Below are positions 9,402-18,092 of a stretch of 64,000 nt of DNA, in pieces; positions within the stretch are counted from its first letter, which is position 1, and the number at the start of each line of letters is the position of its first letter. The stretch covers positions 1 to 64,000 of the forward strand of contig NZ_JAUSTI010000003.1 of the NCBI RefSeq assembly GCF_030812775.1, written 5' to 3'. Made by a program: the position numbers and the translations under genes. The stretch is from Paenibacillus tundrae (GTDB lineage Bacteria > Bacillota > Bacilli > Paenibacillales > Paenibacillaceae). The notes under the pieces are model-generated. The model was not told the DNA's origin and made no database searches. It saw only the letters and a program-made list of their open reading frames with translations.

Positions 9402-10313
9402 GTGGAATTAAGACAGTTGCATTACTTTTTGAAAGTAGCACAGAAGGAGCATGTTACCCAGGCTGCGGAAGAATTGCATGTGGCACAGTCTGCGGTAAGT
9501 CGACAAATTCATCAACTAGAGGAAGAACTCGGTGTTGATCTGTTTATGCAGAAGGGGCGAAATCTGCAATTGACTGCTGTGGGGCAGCTCTTCTGTAAAC
9601 GCATTGAAGGAATTTTGAAGGATTTGGACAAAGCAGTTGGAGAAGTCCATGAATTTTTGGATCCTGAACATGGCGAGATTCGGATTGGTTTTCCGCATAG
9701 TCTGGGTATTCATCTAATTCCGTCTGTTGTAGCAGCATTTCGTCAGCGTTATCCTAATGTTAAATTCCGATTCAAGCAAGGCATGTTTCCTACCCTAATT
9801 CGTGACGTGCTGTCCGCTGAAGTGGATCTAGCGTTCATTTCTCCTTTTCCGGAGAAGCACGATCAGGTTGCTGGGGATATTGTACTTACGGAGGAATTGC
9901 ATGCAATCCTTCCGCCTAACCATGCGCTTGCCAATGAAGAAACGATTGCGTTAGAACAACTGAAAGATGATAAGTTCGTGTTGTTCAGCAAAGGCTACTC
10001 GCTGAGACCGATTGTATGGCATGCTTGTCTCGAAGCTGGATTCACACCCAAAATCGCCTTTGAGGGTGAAGAGACAGATACGATTCGAGGATTAGTCGCA
10101 GCGGGTATGGGGGTCAGTCTTCTTCCTGAGATGGCTCTGTTTCAAACAAATCCTTTGCAGCCAGCCCATGTAGCAATCTCCCATCCCAAAGTGACACGTA
10201 CGATTGGGTTAATACATCGGGCGGATGATAAGCTTCCTCTTGTGGCACAGTCGTTCCGATCATTTCTATTAAATTATTTCGGTCTACAACAAAACAATAC
10301 CCCATCCGGTTAA
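9402..10313 (+). CDS. LysR-family transcriptional regulator, GltC-like
   Basis: DNA-binding regulator of 303 aa. The N-terminal winged helix-turn-helix is MELRQLHYFLKVAQKEHVT.. with AAEELHVAQSAVSRQIHQLE as recognition region, followed by the periplasmic-binding-like effector domain from about residue 90. The N-terminus strongly resembles GltC, the activator of glutamate synthase in Bacillus (same MELRQL..HVAQSA-SRQI spacing). gltAB is not adjacent, so its target cannot be inferred from context. It starts with GTG and has its own strong terminator. Other LysR paralogues share this N-terminus, so the exact orthology is uncertain. Confidence 0.88.
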   Translation: MELRQLHYFLKVAQKEHVTQAAEELHVAQSAVSRQIHQLEEELGVDLFMQKGRNLQLTAVGQLFCKRIEGILKDLDKAVGEVHEFLDPEHGEIRIGFPHSLGIHLIPSVVAAFRQRYPNVKFRFKQGMFPTLIRDVLSAEVDLAFISPFPEKHDQVAGDIVLTEELHAILPPNHALANEETIALEQLKDDKFVLFSKGYSLRPIVWHACLEAGFTPKIAFEGEETDTIRGLVAAGMGVSLLPEMALFQTNPLQPAHVAISHPKVTRTIGLIHRADDKLPLVAQSFRSFLLNYFGLQQNNTPSG

Positions 10314-10333
10314 CGGTGGGGTATTGTTTTTTG
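10293..10333. terminator. Terminator between the LysR gene and yugP
   Basis: Perfect 12-bp arms AACAATACCCCA / TGGGGTATTGTT flanked by T-rich and A-rich tracts. It serves two convergent genes. Confidence 0.9.
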
Positions 10334-10351
10334 TTTATGTTAGCTATTTAA

Positions 10352-11032
10352 TTAGTCACGGCTATTGAAAATCCCGATATAACGGATCAATTCAAGCAAT
10401 GAGATTAATGCTGCAGCAACGTAAGTCAGAGCTGCGGCGTTCAGTACCTTCGCCACGCCTTTTTCTTCTTCGTTGCGGATATATCCTTCGGATACCATAA
10501 TCTCACGTGCACGGTTGCTGGCGTTGAATTCTACCGGCAAGGTAATCAGTTGGAACGCAACGGTAACGGAGAAGAAGATGATACCGATCCCGACAAGATT
10601 CATAGCGTTGAAGAGGAAGCCGGCGATCAGCAAGAATGGAGCCAGACCAGATGCAAAGTTCACGATTGGGAAGATCCGGTGACGCAGTGCAAGCATTGGG
10701 TAGCTTTCTTTATGTTGAATCGCATGTCCAACCTCGTGACACGCTACAGATACGGCTGAGATCGAATTCTCGTAGTATACGGGCTCTGACAATCGAACGA
10801 CCCGGTTCATTGGATCATAGTGGTCAGATAGGGCTCCACGAACGGGTTCAATTGGAACATCGTGAAGGCCGTTAGCATCAAGCATGTGACGAGCAGCGTC
10901 GTAACCAGTCATGCCATTCAAATTGGGTACTTCAGACCAACGCCTAAATGTACTTTTTACGCGGAATTGCGCCCATAAAGAGAGCAAAAAAGCGATAATG
11001 ATCAAAACGAACATACCGTTATTAAAACTCAT
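10352..11032 (-). CDS. yugP: Zinc metallopeptidase, YugP family
   Basis: Membrane-associated putative zinc protease of 226 aa. The N-terminal hydrophobic helix is followed by a soluble region with the metal site HEVGH in ACHEVGHAIQHKE. Several C-terminal membrane helices come next (FASGLAPFLLIAGFLFN, VGIGIIFFSVTVAFQL), then a conserved PVEFNASNRAREIM segment. The second ATG (11032) fits the ribosome binding site better than the first (11038), which would be only one base from GGAGG. Downstream of a MerR gene on the same strand with a 22-bp gap, so possibly co-transcribed. Physiological substrates are not known. Confidence 0.88.
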   Translation of the reverse strand: MSFNNGMFVLIIIAFLLSLWAQFRVKSTFRRWSEVPNLNGMTGYDAARHMLDANGLHDVPIEPVRGALSDHYDPMNRVVRLSEPVYYENSISAVSVACHEVGHAIQHKESYPMLALRHRIFPIVNFASGLAPFLLIAGFLFNAMNLVGIGIIFFSVTVAFQLITLPVEFNASNRAREIMVSEGYIRNEEEKGVAKVLNAAALTYVAAALISLLELIRYIGIFNSRD

Positions 11033-11060
11033 ATTCATTCCTCCACTTTCTAATAATAAG

Positions 11061-11489
11061 TTACATCATGGTGTTTTCGAGCAGAATTTTCAGTGCTTCC
11101 ATCGTACCTGCGCTCTTCGTGAGCAGCCCTGCCATCATTTTGCGTGCTTGTACAGGTTTCATCTCGCCAAGGAGAGGTTTAAGCTCGTTAACCTCACGCT
11201 CAAGCTGCTGCACGTGAAGTTCTAAGGTAGTCAGTTTATGGGCAACCTGCTCTTCAGTGCTCACCAGACTCCACTTCTGAAGAGATTGTTTAATCTCGTC
11301 GAGACTATACTTCTCTTGTTTCATTTGTACAATACGTTCTAGTCTGGTTAAGGTTTCACTACTATAGAGACGATAATTTTTCTCTGTACGCTCTTCAGGG
11401 TCAATGAGACCCAGTTTTGTGTAATAGTCAATCGTCCGTTCGCTCACACCCGCGGTCTTGGCAAGTTCGCCAATTCTAAATAGTTTCAT
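11061..11489 (-). CDS. MerR-family transcriptional regulator
   Basis: Regulator of 142 aa with the MerR winged-helix domain at the N-terminus (FRIGELAKTAGVSERTIDYY, then KLGLIDPEERTEKNYRLY). A helical dimerisation coiled coil follows (residues about 75-115), and the C-terminus lacks an obvious metal-binding Cys cluster. Start chosen at the ATG before KLFRIG; GAGGTG lies 14 bases upstream, so an ATT or GTG start five to six codons earlier cannot be excluded. It sits upstream of yugP in the same direction and divergently from amt, so it may regulate either. Confidence 0.85.
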   Translation of the reverse strand: MKLFRIGELAKTAGVSERTIDYYTKLGLIDPEERTEKNYRLYSSETLTRLERIVQMKQEKYSLDEIKQSLQKWSLVSTEEQVAHKLTTLELHVQQLEREVNELKPLLGEMKPVQARKMMAGLLTKSAGTMEALKILLENTMM

Positions 11490-11755
11490 ATCCCCAATGA
11501 TATTCACCTCGCTTGCAAGTTCAAATGTAGGGAATTGTAGATTCCACCTGCGGCTTAATACAGTTCGCCCAGTTTTTCTTACTAATAGATATGATACATG
11601 ATCTTTAACCATACAGTCAAACGTTATGCTTTGAAGATGAGAGGTGTATCCATCTATATCTATGTACTCACATCCTATGATTATGTACTTAAGTGCAAGA
11701 AAAAGACGTATGACTTTATTCCCAGAAATATTTTTCAATTTTGTTGAAAATACTC

Positions 11756-11785
11756 TTGTCAACTTTCCTGTCTTCTGCTTATAAT
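11756..11785 (+). promoter_or_regulatory. Promoter of the amt operon
   Basis: TTGTCA (11756-11761), 18-bp spacer, TATAAT (11780-11785), predicting a start near 11792. Confidence 0.7.
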
Positions 11786-11806
11786 GACATTAAGAGTTTC
11801 ACGATG

Positions 11807-11823
11807 TGTGAAGAAACTTAACA
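11807..11823 (+). promoter_or_regulatory. GlnR/TnrA-type operator
   Basis: TGTGAAGAAACTTAACA is a complete match to the GlnR/TnrA consensus TGTNA-N7-TNACA. It lies about 15-31 bases downstream of the predicted start of amt, a position suited to repression by blocking the polymerase. It fits nitrogen control of ammonium uptake. Confidence 0.75.
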
Positions 11824-11841
11824 TGTGAGGGAGTGGGGTTC

Positions 11842-13245
11842 ATGAGAAAGAAATGGTTGGTTTCGGTGTTAGTAATGCTTACTTTATTGGCTTTTCCGGT
11901 CAGCGCATTCGCTGCTGCTGAGGGGCCGACTAATATCGAGCTTCAAAGTGGTTTGAACTCAGCCTTTACGTTCTTGGCTGTTGTGTTGGTGTTCTTGATG
12001 CAAGGGGGATTTGCTCTACTTGAAGCAGGCTCAACACGAATGAAAAACGCAGGACATATTGCGGGTAAAACGATCCTGACGTTGGGGATCTCAGTAATTG
12101 CGTTCTGGGCTTTAGGTTTCGGGCTTGGCTTCGGTAACGGTAATGCCTTCTTTGGAACAACAGGATTCTTCCTGAGTGGTGACCAAATGGCTGCTTCCTT
12201 CGAGTCATTAGCATTCTCCGATGTTCCACTGACCGTTAAATTTGTATTCCATCTAGCTTTTGCTGCGGTATCATTAGCCATTGCTTGCGGTGGTATGGCT
12301 GAACGCGCAAAGATGAGCGTATATATCGTTTTCGGTACTCTTTATACTATTATAATGTATCCTGTTGTTGCTCACTGGGTATGGGGCGGCGGCTGGCTCG
12401 CAGAGCTGGGTATGCAAGACTTTGCAGGTTCGACGGTCGTTCACTTAACGGGTGCGACAGCAGCGTTAGTAGCTACCATCTTGTTGAAACCGCGTATCGG
12501 TAAATATAACAAAGACGGCAAACCTAACATTATCCCAGGTCATAACCAAGTGTACTCTGTACTCGGTGTTATCCTTCTGTGGATTGGTTGGTTCGGATTT
12601 AACCCAGGTAGTACATTAACGGCTTTAGATGATGGATTCTTCGGTTATGTTGCTCTGACTACCAACGTAGCTGCTGCTGCTGGTGGTGTAGCTGCACTGT
12701 TGATCTCTTGGGCAGTTCTTGGTAAGTCGGATATCCCTAGTATGTTGAACGGTGTGCTTGCGGCACTCGTTGCAATTACAGGTGCTTGTGCTTTCGTTGA
12801 GCCTTGGGCAGCTCTGGTAATCGGTGCTTTGGCAGGTATTATCACATTCTTCACAGCGCAATACTTCGATCGTAAAGGTATTGACGATCCAATCTATGCT
12901 TTCTCTGTCCACGGTGTTGCTGGTATGTGGGGCGCGATCTCTACAGGATTATTTGCTACACCAGAGCTTGCTGAGCATGCGGGTGTAGGTCAAGCGGGTC
13001 TGTTCTATGGTGGTGGTTTCCACCAATTAGGCGTACAGCTTCTCGGTCTAGTCGGCGCGTTTGCCTTCGTACTTGTTGTATCCTTCATCATCCTGGGCGG
13101 AATGAAAGCCATTATGGGTATCCGTGTTACGGAAGAAGAAGAAACAATGGGTCTCGATATAAGCGAACATGGTACTTACGGGTATCCTGAGCAAATGAAA
13201 CATGCAGAAAGCAAATCCAACGGAGGCGGTACGTTCAGCTCCTAA
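11842..13245 (+). CDS. amt: Ammonium transporter Amt/NrgA
   Basis: Ammonium channel of 467 aa with an N-terminal signal-like helix (KWLVSVLVMLTLLAFPVSAFA) and 11 further membrane segments, a layout seen in many Firmicute Amt proteins. Family motifs visible: AFFGTTGFFLSGD, the DFAGSTVVHLTGA block (Asp of the recruitment site and a pore region), GWFGFNPGS, and FSVHGVAGMWG, which holds a conserved pore-region His. The cytosolic tail carries EEEETMGLDISEHGTYGYPE, the usual PII-contact region. The ATG at 11842 has GAGGGAG eight bases upstream and is preferred over the GTG at 11833. First gene of an apparent operon with DUF294 and exonuclease genes; no glnK follows. Confidence 0.95.
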   Translation: MRKKWLVSVLVMLTLLAFPVSAFAAAEGPTNIELQSGLNSAFTFLAVVLVFLMQGGFALLEAGSTRMKNAGHIAGKTILTLGISVIAFWALGFGLGFGNGNAFFGTTGFFLSGDQMAASFESLAFSDVPLTVKFVFHLAFAAVSLAIACGGMAERAKMSVYIVFGTLYTIIMYPVVAHWVWGGGWLAELGMQDFAGSTVVHLTGATAALVATILLKPRIGKYNKDGKPNIIPGHNQVYSVLGVILLWIGWFGFNPGSTLTALDDGFFGYVALTTNVAAAAGGVAALLISWAVLGKSDIPSMLNGVLAALVAITGACAFVEPWAALVIGALAGIITFFTAQYFDRKGIDDPIYAFSVHGVAGMWGAISTGLFATPELAEHAGVGQAGLFYGGGFHQLGVQLLGLVGAFAFVLVVSFIILGGMKAIMGIRVTEEEETMGLDISEHGTYGYPEQMKHAESKSNGGGTFSS

Positions 13246-13283
13246 GTTGAAGATTGCTGAATCATGCTTCAAGGAGGCCGGAC

Positions 13284-14372
13284 ATGATGGAACCCATCCC
13301 GTTTATCAACCATTCTTGGTCCTATACGGAAATAGATGTTGCAGCATCTGTTGAAGAATTGCGCCAGGCACGAATCGTATTACAGCATGAGCTCCAGGAA
13401 TTGTTGTCCGCTTCCTTGTCGAAGGTTGAATGGTACCAAACGGTAAATGAGCTGCATGACCGGATTGCCCGGAAAGCAGTGGAGTTGTGCATCCAGGGGA
13501 TGGTAGAGGAAGGCTTCGGCCAACCTCCCGTCCCCTATGCCTTTATCGTTTTTGGTAGTTCAGGCAGGGAAGAGTCGACATTATGGAGTGATCAGGACAA
13601 TGGCATGATCATTAGTGATATGCCGCATGAAGAAAAAGAATCCTATTATGCTGAGCTTGGTCAGCGCATTACCGATGTATTAGAAGAGCTTGGGTATGCC
13701 AAATGTGAAGGTAAGGTCATGTGTTCCGAGCGGCTATGGAGAAAGACGCTTGAAGCTTGGAAACAACAGCTGTCGGAATGGCGTTCAGATCTAGCCTGGG
13801 AGCCGGTTCGTAATCTCATTATTGCTTCAGATATGCGCTTTATTACAGGAGATCATCGACTTGCGGAAGAATGGATTAACGAATTTTATTCCGGGTTCAG
13901 ACAGGTACCCGAGCTTTCCGATGCTGTTCTGCGCAATACAGTCAAACATAAAGCTACATTAAATATTCTTGGGCAGGTGGTCACTGAGCGTTTTGGTGAA
14001 CATGCAGGAGGATTTGATGTGAAATATGGTTTGTACATTCCGTTAGTCAATAGCGCAAGGTTTCTAGCATTACAGCACGGGATCAAAGAAACATCAACAC
14101 TCAAGCGGATAGAGCGATTAGTTTCGCTTGAGGCTGTGCCACTTACCTTACTGGATGCCGCTGGCAGAGCTTTCGTATCCGCACTTGAATTCCGTCGTAA
14201 TACACCGGTTGTGCTCAAACGGGATTTACAGCAGAGCAGTGGTTTTTTAGATGAGAAACAAATGAAGCAAAAGCAAGTGCATTATGAACTGAGGAATACA
14301 TTAGGGCTGATACGTCGTGTGCACCGCGCACTGCAACGACAGCTGCGTTTCGCGGAGAGGAGACGTCCATGA
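13284..14372 (+). CDS. DUF294-type nucleotidyltransferase-like protein
   Basis: Cytosolic protein of 362 aa. A helical N-terminal part (about 1-75) precedes a nucleotidyltransferase fold with the signature FGSSGREESTLWSDQDNG (about residues 90-107), in which GS and the D-x-D-like SDQD residues match the active site of the GlnD/GlnE/DUF294 superfamily. The C-terminal half matches DUF294_C (substrate-binding helical domain; DVKYGLYIPLVNSARFLAL). CBS and cNMP-binding modules seen in larger relatives are absent. The start is the ATG after AAGGAGG. It lies 38 bp after amt and overlaps the exonuclease gene by ATGA, so it is co-transcribed and probably nitrogen controlled. Modification of a nitrogen-signalling partner is a reasonable guess only. 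Confidence 0.82.
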   Translation: MMEPIPFINHSWSYTEIDVAASVEELRQARIVLQHELQELLSASLSKVEWYQTVNELHDRIARKAVELCIQGMVEEGFGQPPVPYAFIVFGSSGREESTLWSDQDNGMIISDMPHEEKESYYAELGQRITDVLEELGYAKCEGKVMCSERLWRKTLEAWKQQLSEWRSDLAWEPVRNLIIASDMRFITGDHRLAEEWINEFYSGFRQVPELSDAVLRNTVKHKATLNILGQVVTERFGEHAGGFDVKYGLYIPLVNSARFLALQHGIKETSTLKRIERLVSLEAVPLTLLDAAGRAFVSALEFRRNTPVVLKRDLQQSSGFLDEKQMKQKQVHYELRNTLGLIRRVHRALQRQLRFAERRRP

Positions 14373-15106
14373 GAGAGCCGGCACGGGGCAATACAGGATT
14401 TTGGAATTCGCTGCGTCAGGGAGGGGTTCCTTCCGCCATCGCTTCCATAATGGGAGCCCCTACGGCGCAACACATGGCTTTTATCCGTTCTATGATGAGA
14501 GAACAACGTAGACCGGAGGTGCTCCACACTCCGTTGAACGAGTTGGACGCAGTTGTGTTCGATCTGGAAACGACGGGCTTTTCACCTCAACATGGAGATG
14601 AGATTCTTTCGTTTGGAGCAGTACGGATTAATGGAGGTGCCATCGTGGAGGGTGAGCAGTTCTACACGTTGGTACAGTCCAAGACGGCAGTTCCAGAACA
14701 TATCACTGAACTCACGGGAATTACGCAGGAGATGACATCGGATGCACCCTCCCTACTGGAGGGATTACATGATTTTATGTCATTTGTCGGAGGTAGTGTG
14801 CTCGTCGCGCATGCGAGTGGGCATGATCGTGCTTTTCTGAATGCAGCGTTGTGGCGCACAACCAAGGTAAGGCTTACACACCGACTGATCGACACGATGA
14901 TGTTGGCGCGATGGCTGGAGCCTGGTAGGCCAGGTTACGGGCTGGATGAGCTGCTGGAATCGAGAGGTATTACCATTCAGGGGCGTCACCATGCTCTGGA
15001 AGATGCGAAGATGACCGCACAACTGTGGTCATGTTACTTGGAAGATATGATTCAGCATAATGTGGAAACGTTGGGGGATCTGTACACTCAATTAAGTCAT
15101 GCGTAA
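14369..15106 (+). CDS. DnaQ-like 3'-5' exonuclease (DEDDh)
   Basis: Protein of 245 aa with an approximately 60-residue N-terminal extension, then a DEDDh exonuclease domain: Exo I FDLETTGFSPQHGDEILSFG (catalytic Asp and Glu), Exo II around VAHASGHDRAFL, Exo III HHALEDAKMTAQLW (catalytic His and Asp). It resembles the proofreading epsilon subunit and RNase T-like enzymes and would degrade DNA or RNA ends. Its start codon overlaps the stop of the DUF294 gene (ATGA), indicating translational coupling in the amt operon. The last 15 bases overlap the convergent JAMM gene. Pairing of DUF294 with an epsilon-like exonuclease is known from fused bacterial proteins, which supports a shared task. Confidence 0.88.
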   Translation: MREPARGNTGFWNSLRQGGVPSAIASIMGAPTAQHMAFIRSMMREQRRPEVLHTPLNELDAVVFDLETTGFSPQHGDEILSFGAVRINGGAIVEGEQFYTLVQSKTAVPEHITELTGITQEMTSDAPSLLEGLHDFMSFVGGSVLVAHASGHDRAFLNAALWRTTKVRLTHRLIDTMMLARWLEPGRPGYGLDELLESRGITIQGRHHALEDAKMTAQLWSCYLEDMIQHNVETLGDLYTQLSHA

Positions 15107-15586
15107 TTGTAATGGCTGTAATCTATATTCGATACCTTCATCACCTTCGTCAGGTGTCTGTTTCGCGGATTCAATCTCATAAGCATGTAAGTTCATCTTG
15201 TTATGACTTGTTGAATCAATGGGATGAACAGGTGAACCAATGAGATATACGTTCAGCAAACCGGCAAAAGTCGGAAGGGCGTGGATGTCCTCCAGAGATG
15301 GTAACGGCTCTGTTCGAGGATGGGAGTGGAATACGCCAATAAGCGTAGGTTCCTGAAAGATGCAACGAATCCATTCCGCCTGCTCCAGTTGGAAATGATG
15401 CAGCGGGTCAGGTGCTACGTTACGAATGGGCTGAAACCGACTGATTCGTATGCCGCCCGCTGCAGCTTCACCCAGCACAACCCCGCAGGCTTCCTGTGGC
15501 AGCGAATGGAACATGTAATCTGATATTTCTTGCTCCACGGAGGAAGGGATGTAGAGTGTGCTCTGCTGTCCACGAAGTGCTGCCAT
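15092..15586 (-). CDS. JAB/MPN (JAMM) domain metalloprotease-like protein
   Basis: Protein of 164 aa, soluble. It carries a full JAMM zinc site: Glu in LPQEACGVVLG, then HSHPRTEPLPSLEDIH, which is H-x-H-x7-S-x2-D. Bacterial stand-alone JAMM proteins (Mec+/QbsD-like) trim the C-terminal residue of ubiquitin-like sulfur carriers or cleave small conjugates. No ThiS/MoaD-like or E1-like gene is near, so the partner is unknown. The start is supported by GAGGGGTGA upstream. It overlaps the convergent exonuclease gene by 15 bp, so antisense interference is possible. Confidence 0.85.
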   Translation of the reverse strand: MAALRGQQSTLYIPSSVEQEISDYMFHSLPQEACGVVLGEAAAGGIRISRFQPIRNVAPDPLHHFQLEQAEWIRCIFQEPTLIGVFHSHPRTEPLPSLEDIHALPTFAGLLNVYLIGSPVHPIDSTSHNKMNLHAYEIESAKQTPDEGDEGIEYRLQPLQLRMT

Positions 15587-15793
15587 TTGTATTCACCCCT
15601 CTCTCTTTGGCTCCTGTTTCGGCAGGAGTCCTTTTTCATTTTATTTTATAGAAGCTGTTTAAAAAGTCCAATTTTTATGGATTCAGATTGTAAAATTTTT
15701 AATGAAAAGGGTACAATATGAGAGAGGATCTGGGTTTGTTCCATATGAACGTTAAAATCATGCGGGATACTGACGATAAGAGGGTGAATAACC

Positions 15794-16345
15794 GTGAAAA
15801 GAAATATATACATAGGGATTGTTGCTGTATTACTCATTGGTTTTGCGTTAGCGCAAAATGCAGGGGATGGGATTGCAGCGGTGTTCAAGCAGGAGGAACC
15901 TCTTCCTACGGAGACTGGGCCTCGTGCAGGATTGCTTGCTCCTGGATTTTCTCTAACAGCCATGGATGGGAAAACCTACAATGTAGGTGGAGCTAAGGAT
16001 AAAGCGATATTTGTGAACTTTTGGGCGTCTTGGTGTGAGCCTTGCAAACAGGAGGCACCAGAGCTAAATTCCTTGGCAGCAAAGTACAAAGATAAATTAG
16101 ACGTGTATGGTGTTAATGTGACATCGTACGATAAACTTAAGGATGCCAAAGCCTTTGTAGATGAGTATAAGCTCACCTTCCCAATCTTGCTGGATGAAGA
16201 CGGAGCGACTTATGCAAAGTATAACGGAGTGGCCTTTCCTACAAATGTACTGATTGATGCCAACGGTGTGATTCAGGAGGTTATTCTGGGCATTTTGCCT
16301 GAAGAAGAGTTGGAACGTAAAATAAAGGCAGTGATTAAAAAGTAA
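15794..16345 (+). CDS. TlpA/ResA-like membrane-anchored thioredoxin
   Basis: Extracytoplasmic thiol-disulfide oxidoreductase of 183 aa. It has an uncleaved N-terminal anchor (NIYIGIVAVLLIGFALA) and an AhpC/TSA-type thioredoxin domain with the active site FWASWCEPCKQEAP (C-x-x-C, CEPC) and a cis-Pro in AFPTNVLID. ResA relatives reduce apocytochrome c cysteines; others serve sporulation. The start is a GTG preceded by AGAGGGTG. It is a single gene ended by a shared terminator with cimA; no cytochrome maturation genes are adjacent. Confidence 0.88.
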   Translation: MKRNIYIGIVAVLLIGFALAQNAGDGIAAVFKQEEPLPTETGPRAGLLAPGFSLTAMDGKTYNVGGAKDKAIFVNFWASWCEPCKQEAPELNSLAAKYKDKLDVYGVNVTSYDKLKDAKAFVDEYKLTFPILLDEDGATYAKYNGVAFPTNVLIDANGVIQEVILGILPEEELERKIKAVIKK

Positions 16346-16410
16346 CTGTCTTAAAGGAAATCCTAATAATGTCTTCAATAAGGCGACAAACAATGAATTC
16401 AATCCAAAAA

Positions 16411-16456
16411 TAAAGCGCTCATTCTCCGTTGCTGGAGAAGAGCGCTTCTTTTATTT
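16411..16456. terminator. Bidirectional terminator between the thioredoxin gene and cimA
   Basis: AGCGCTCaTTCTCC - GTTGCT - GGAGAAGAGCGCT with T-rich ends on both strands, between two convergent genes. Confidence 0.85.
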
Positions 16457-16472
16457 TCCGGGAAATATGCGT

Positions 16473-18092
16473 TTAATGATTATTTAGCCCATGTGCAGCG
16501 ATTGAAACGATGCTAGGCTCGTCCTGTATGTTTTCCTGAAGTAACGCGTAGCGGAAACTGTGCACGAGTGCTTCCCAGCTCGCTTCAATAACGTTCTCAG
16601 ATACACCAACCGTATTCCACGTGTTTTCCGTATTTTTGGACTCGATCAGAACACGTACTTTGGCCGCTGTAGCATCTTTCTCATCCAGGACACGTACTTT
16701 GTAGTCAGAAAGGTGCATGTTGCCGAGTGAAGGGAAGTATTGTACAAGCGCCTTACGAACAGCATTATCGAGTGCGTTGACAGGGCCGTTCCCTTCAGCA
16801 GCAGTGTACACACTGTTTCCGCCTACATTCAATTTAACAAAAGCTTCGGAAACAACGGATTTTCCGGCGGTTTTCTCCACCAGCATTTTGAAAGATTCAA
16901 AGGTGAATAGTTCTTTCATGTCTCCATTGGCCTCACGAATCAATAATTCAAGTGAAGCATCCGCACCTTCAAACTGGTAGCCTTGGTGCTCCAGATCTTT
17001 GATTTTCTCAATAATCTGGCGAGAATTCTCGCTACTAGGGTCGAACTCAAGTCCGAGTTCTTGAGCCTTAGACACAATGTTACTTTGTCCAGCGAGTTCA
17101 GAGACAAGTACACGTTGTTTATTCCCAACAAGTTCTGGCACAATATGCTCATACGTTCGGGAATCACGCAAGATGGCGGAGACGTGAATTCCACCTTTGT
17201 GTGCAAAAGCAGCATTACCAACGTATGGCTGGTTAATTGGCATGTTCACATTCGCGATCTCACTTACGTAGCGCGCTACGTTGGTCAGTTGTTTCATCGA
17301 ATCTTCAGACACGCACTCGTAGCCAAGCTTCAATTGTAGGTTAGGGATAATGGAAGCCAGGTTGGCGTTACCACAACGTTCTCCATATCCATTCATCGTA
17401 CCCTGTACCTGTCTTGCACCGGCTTGTACGGCGCTTAATGTGTTGGCAACAGCCAGTTCACAGTCATTATGTGTATGAATGCCAAGCTGAGCTAGGGGCA
17501 ATCCGCGGTAGAGTGTGGATACAATCTCATGCACCTCATGAGGCATCGTTCCGCCGTTGGTATCACACATAACCAGCCAGTCTGCTCCAGCTTCATGCGC
17601 TTTGGTCAGCACCGCTTGGGCATATTCCGGATTATGTTTGAAGCCATCGAAGAAGTGCTCTGCATCAAAAATGACTTCCATTCCCTTTTGTTTAAGATAG
17701 GCGATCGAGTCATAGATCATGGACAGGTTTTCTTCTAAAGTAGTTTGCAGTGCAGTATGCACGTGGAAGTCCCATGACTTTCCAACAAGTGTCGCTGCAT
17801 GAGCACCTGATTCAAGAATTCGTTGTAAGTTAGCGTCCCCACTGGCGACAGAGCCTTTCCGACGTGTGCTGCCAAATGCAACCACCTTGGCGTTCAAGTT
17901 CAATTCCTTGACTCTTTTGAAAAACTCAATGTCCTTGGTGTTGCTGCCCGGAATTCCGCCTTCAATATAATGAGCACCCAGGTCATCTAGCTTTTTGGCA
18001 ATTTTGAGCTTGTCATCTGCCGATAAGCTGACACCCTCCCCTTGTGTGCCGTCACGTAAAGTCGTATCGAAGATGGAAATGGCCTTTGACAT
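16473..18092 (-). CDS. cimA: (R)-citramalate synthase
   Basis: Condenses pyruvate with acetyl-CoA to citramalate, giving 2-oxobutyrate for isoleucine synthesis without threonine deaminase. The 539-aa product has the HMGL-like TIM barrel (SIFDTTLRDGTQGEGVSLS, metal-site IHTHNDCELAVAN, GYGERCGNANL) and a C-terminal LeuA dimer/regulatory domain (from about 400), typical of the longer CimA/IPMS group. HYIEGGIPGSN rather than an IPMS-type sequence favours citramalate. AAAGGAGG precedes the ATG. The leader (18093-18300) shows two minus-strand TATAAT boxes but no T-box or other riboswitch that I recognise. Confidence 0.92.
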   Translation of the reverse strand: MSKAISIFDTTLRDGTQGEGVSLSADDKLKIAKKLDDLGAHYIEGGIPGSNTKDIEFFKRVKELNLNAKVVAFGSTRRKGSVASGDANLQRILESGAHAATLVGKSWDFHVHTALQTTLEENLSMIYDSIAYLKQKGMEVIFDAEHFFDGFKHNPEYAQAVLTKAHEAGADWLVMCDTNGGTMPHEVHEIVSTLYRGLPLAQLGIHTHNDCELAVANTLSAVQAGARQVQGTMNGYGERCGNANLASIIPNLQLKLGYECVSEDSMKQLTNVARYVSEIANVNMPINQPYVGNAAFAHKGGIHVSAILRDSRTYEHIVPELVGNKQRVLVSELAGQSNIVSKAQELGLEFDPSSENSRQIIEKIKDLEHQGYQFEGADASLELLIREANGDMKELFTFESFKMLVEKTAGKSVVSEAFVKLNVGGNSVYTAAEGNGPVNALDNAVRKALVQYFPSLGNMHLSDYKVRVLDEKDATAAKVRVLIESKNTENTWNTVGVSENVIEASWEALVHSFRYALLQENIQDEPSIVSIAAHGLNNH

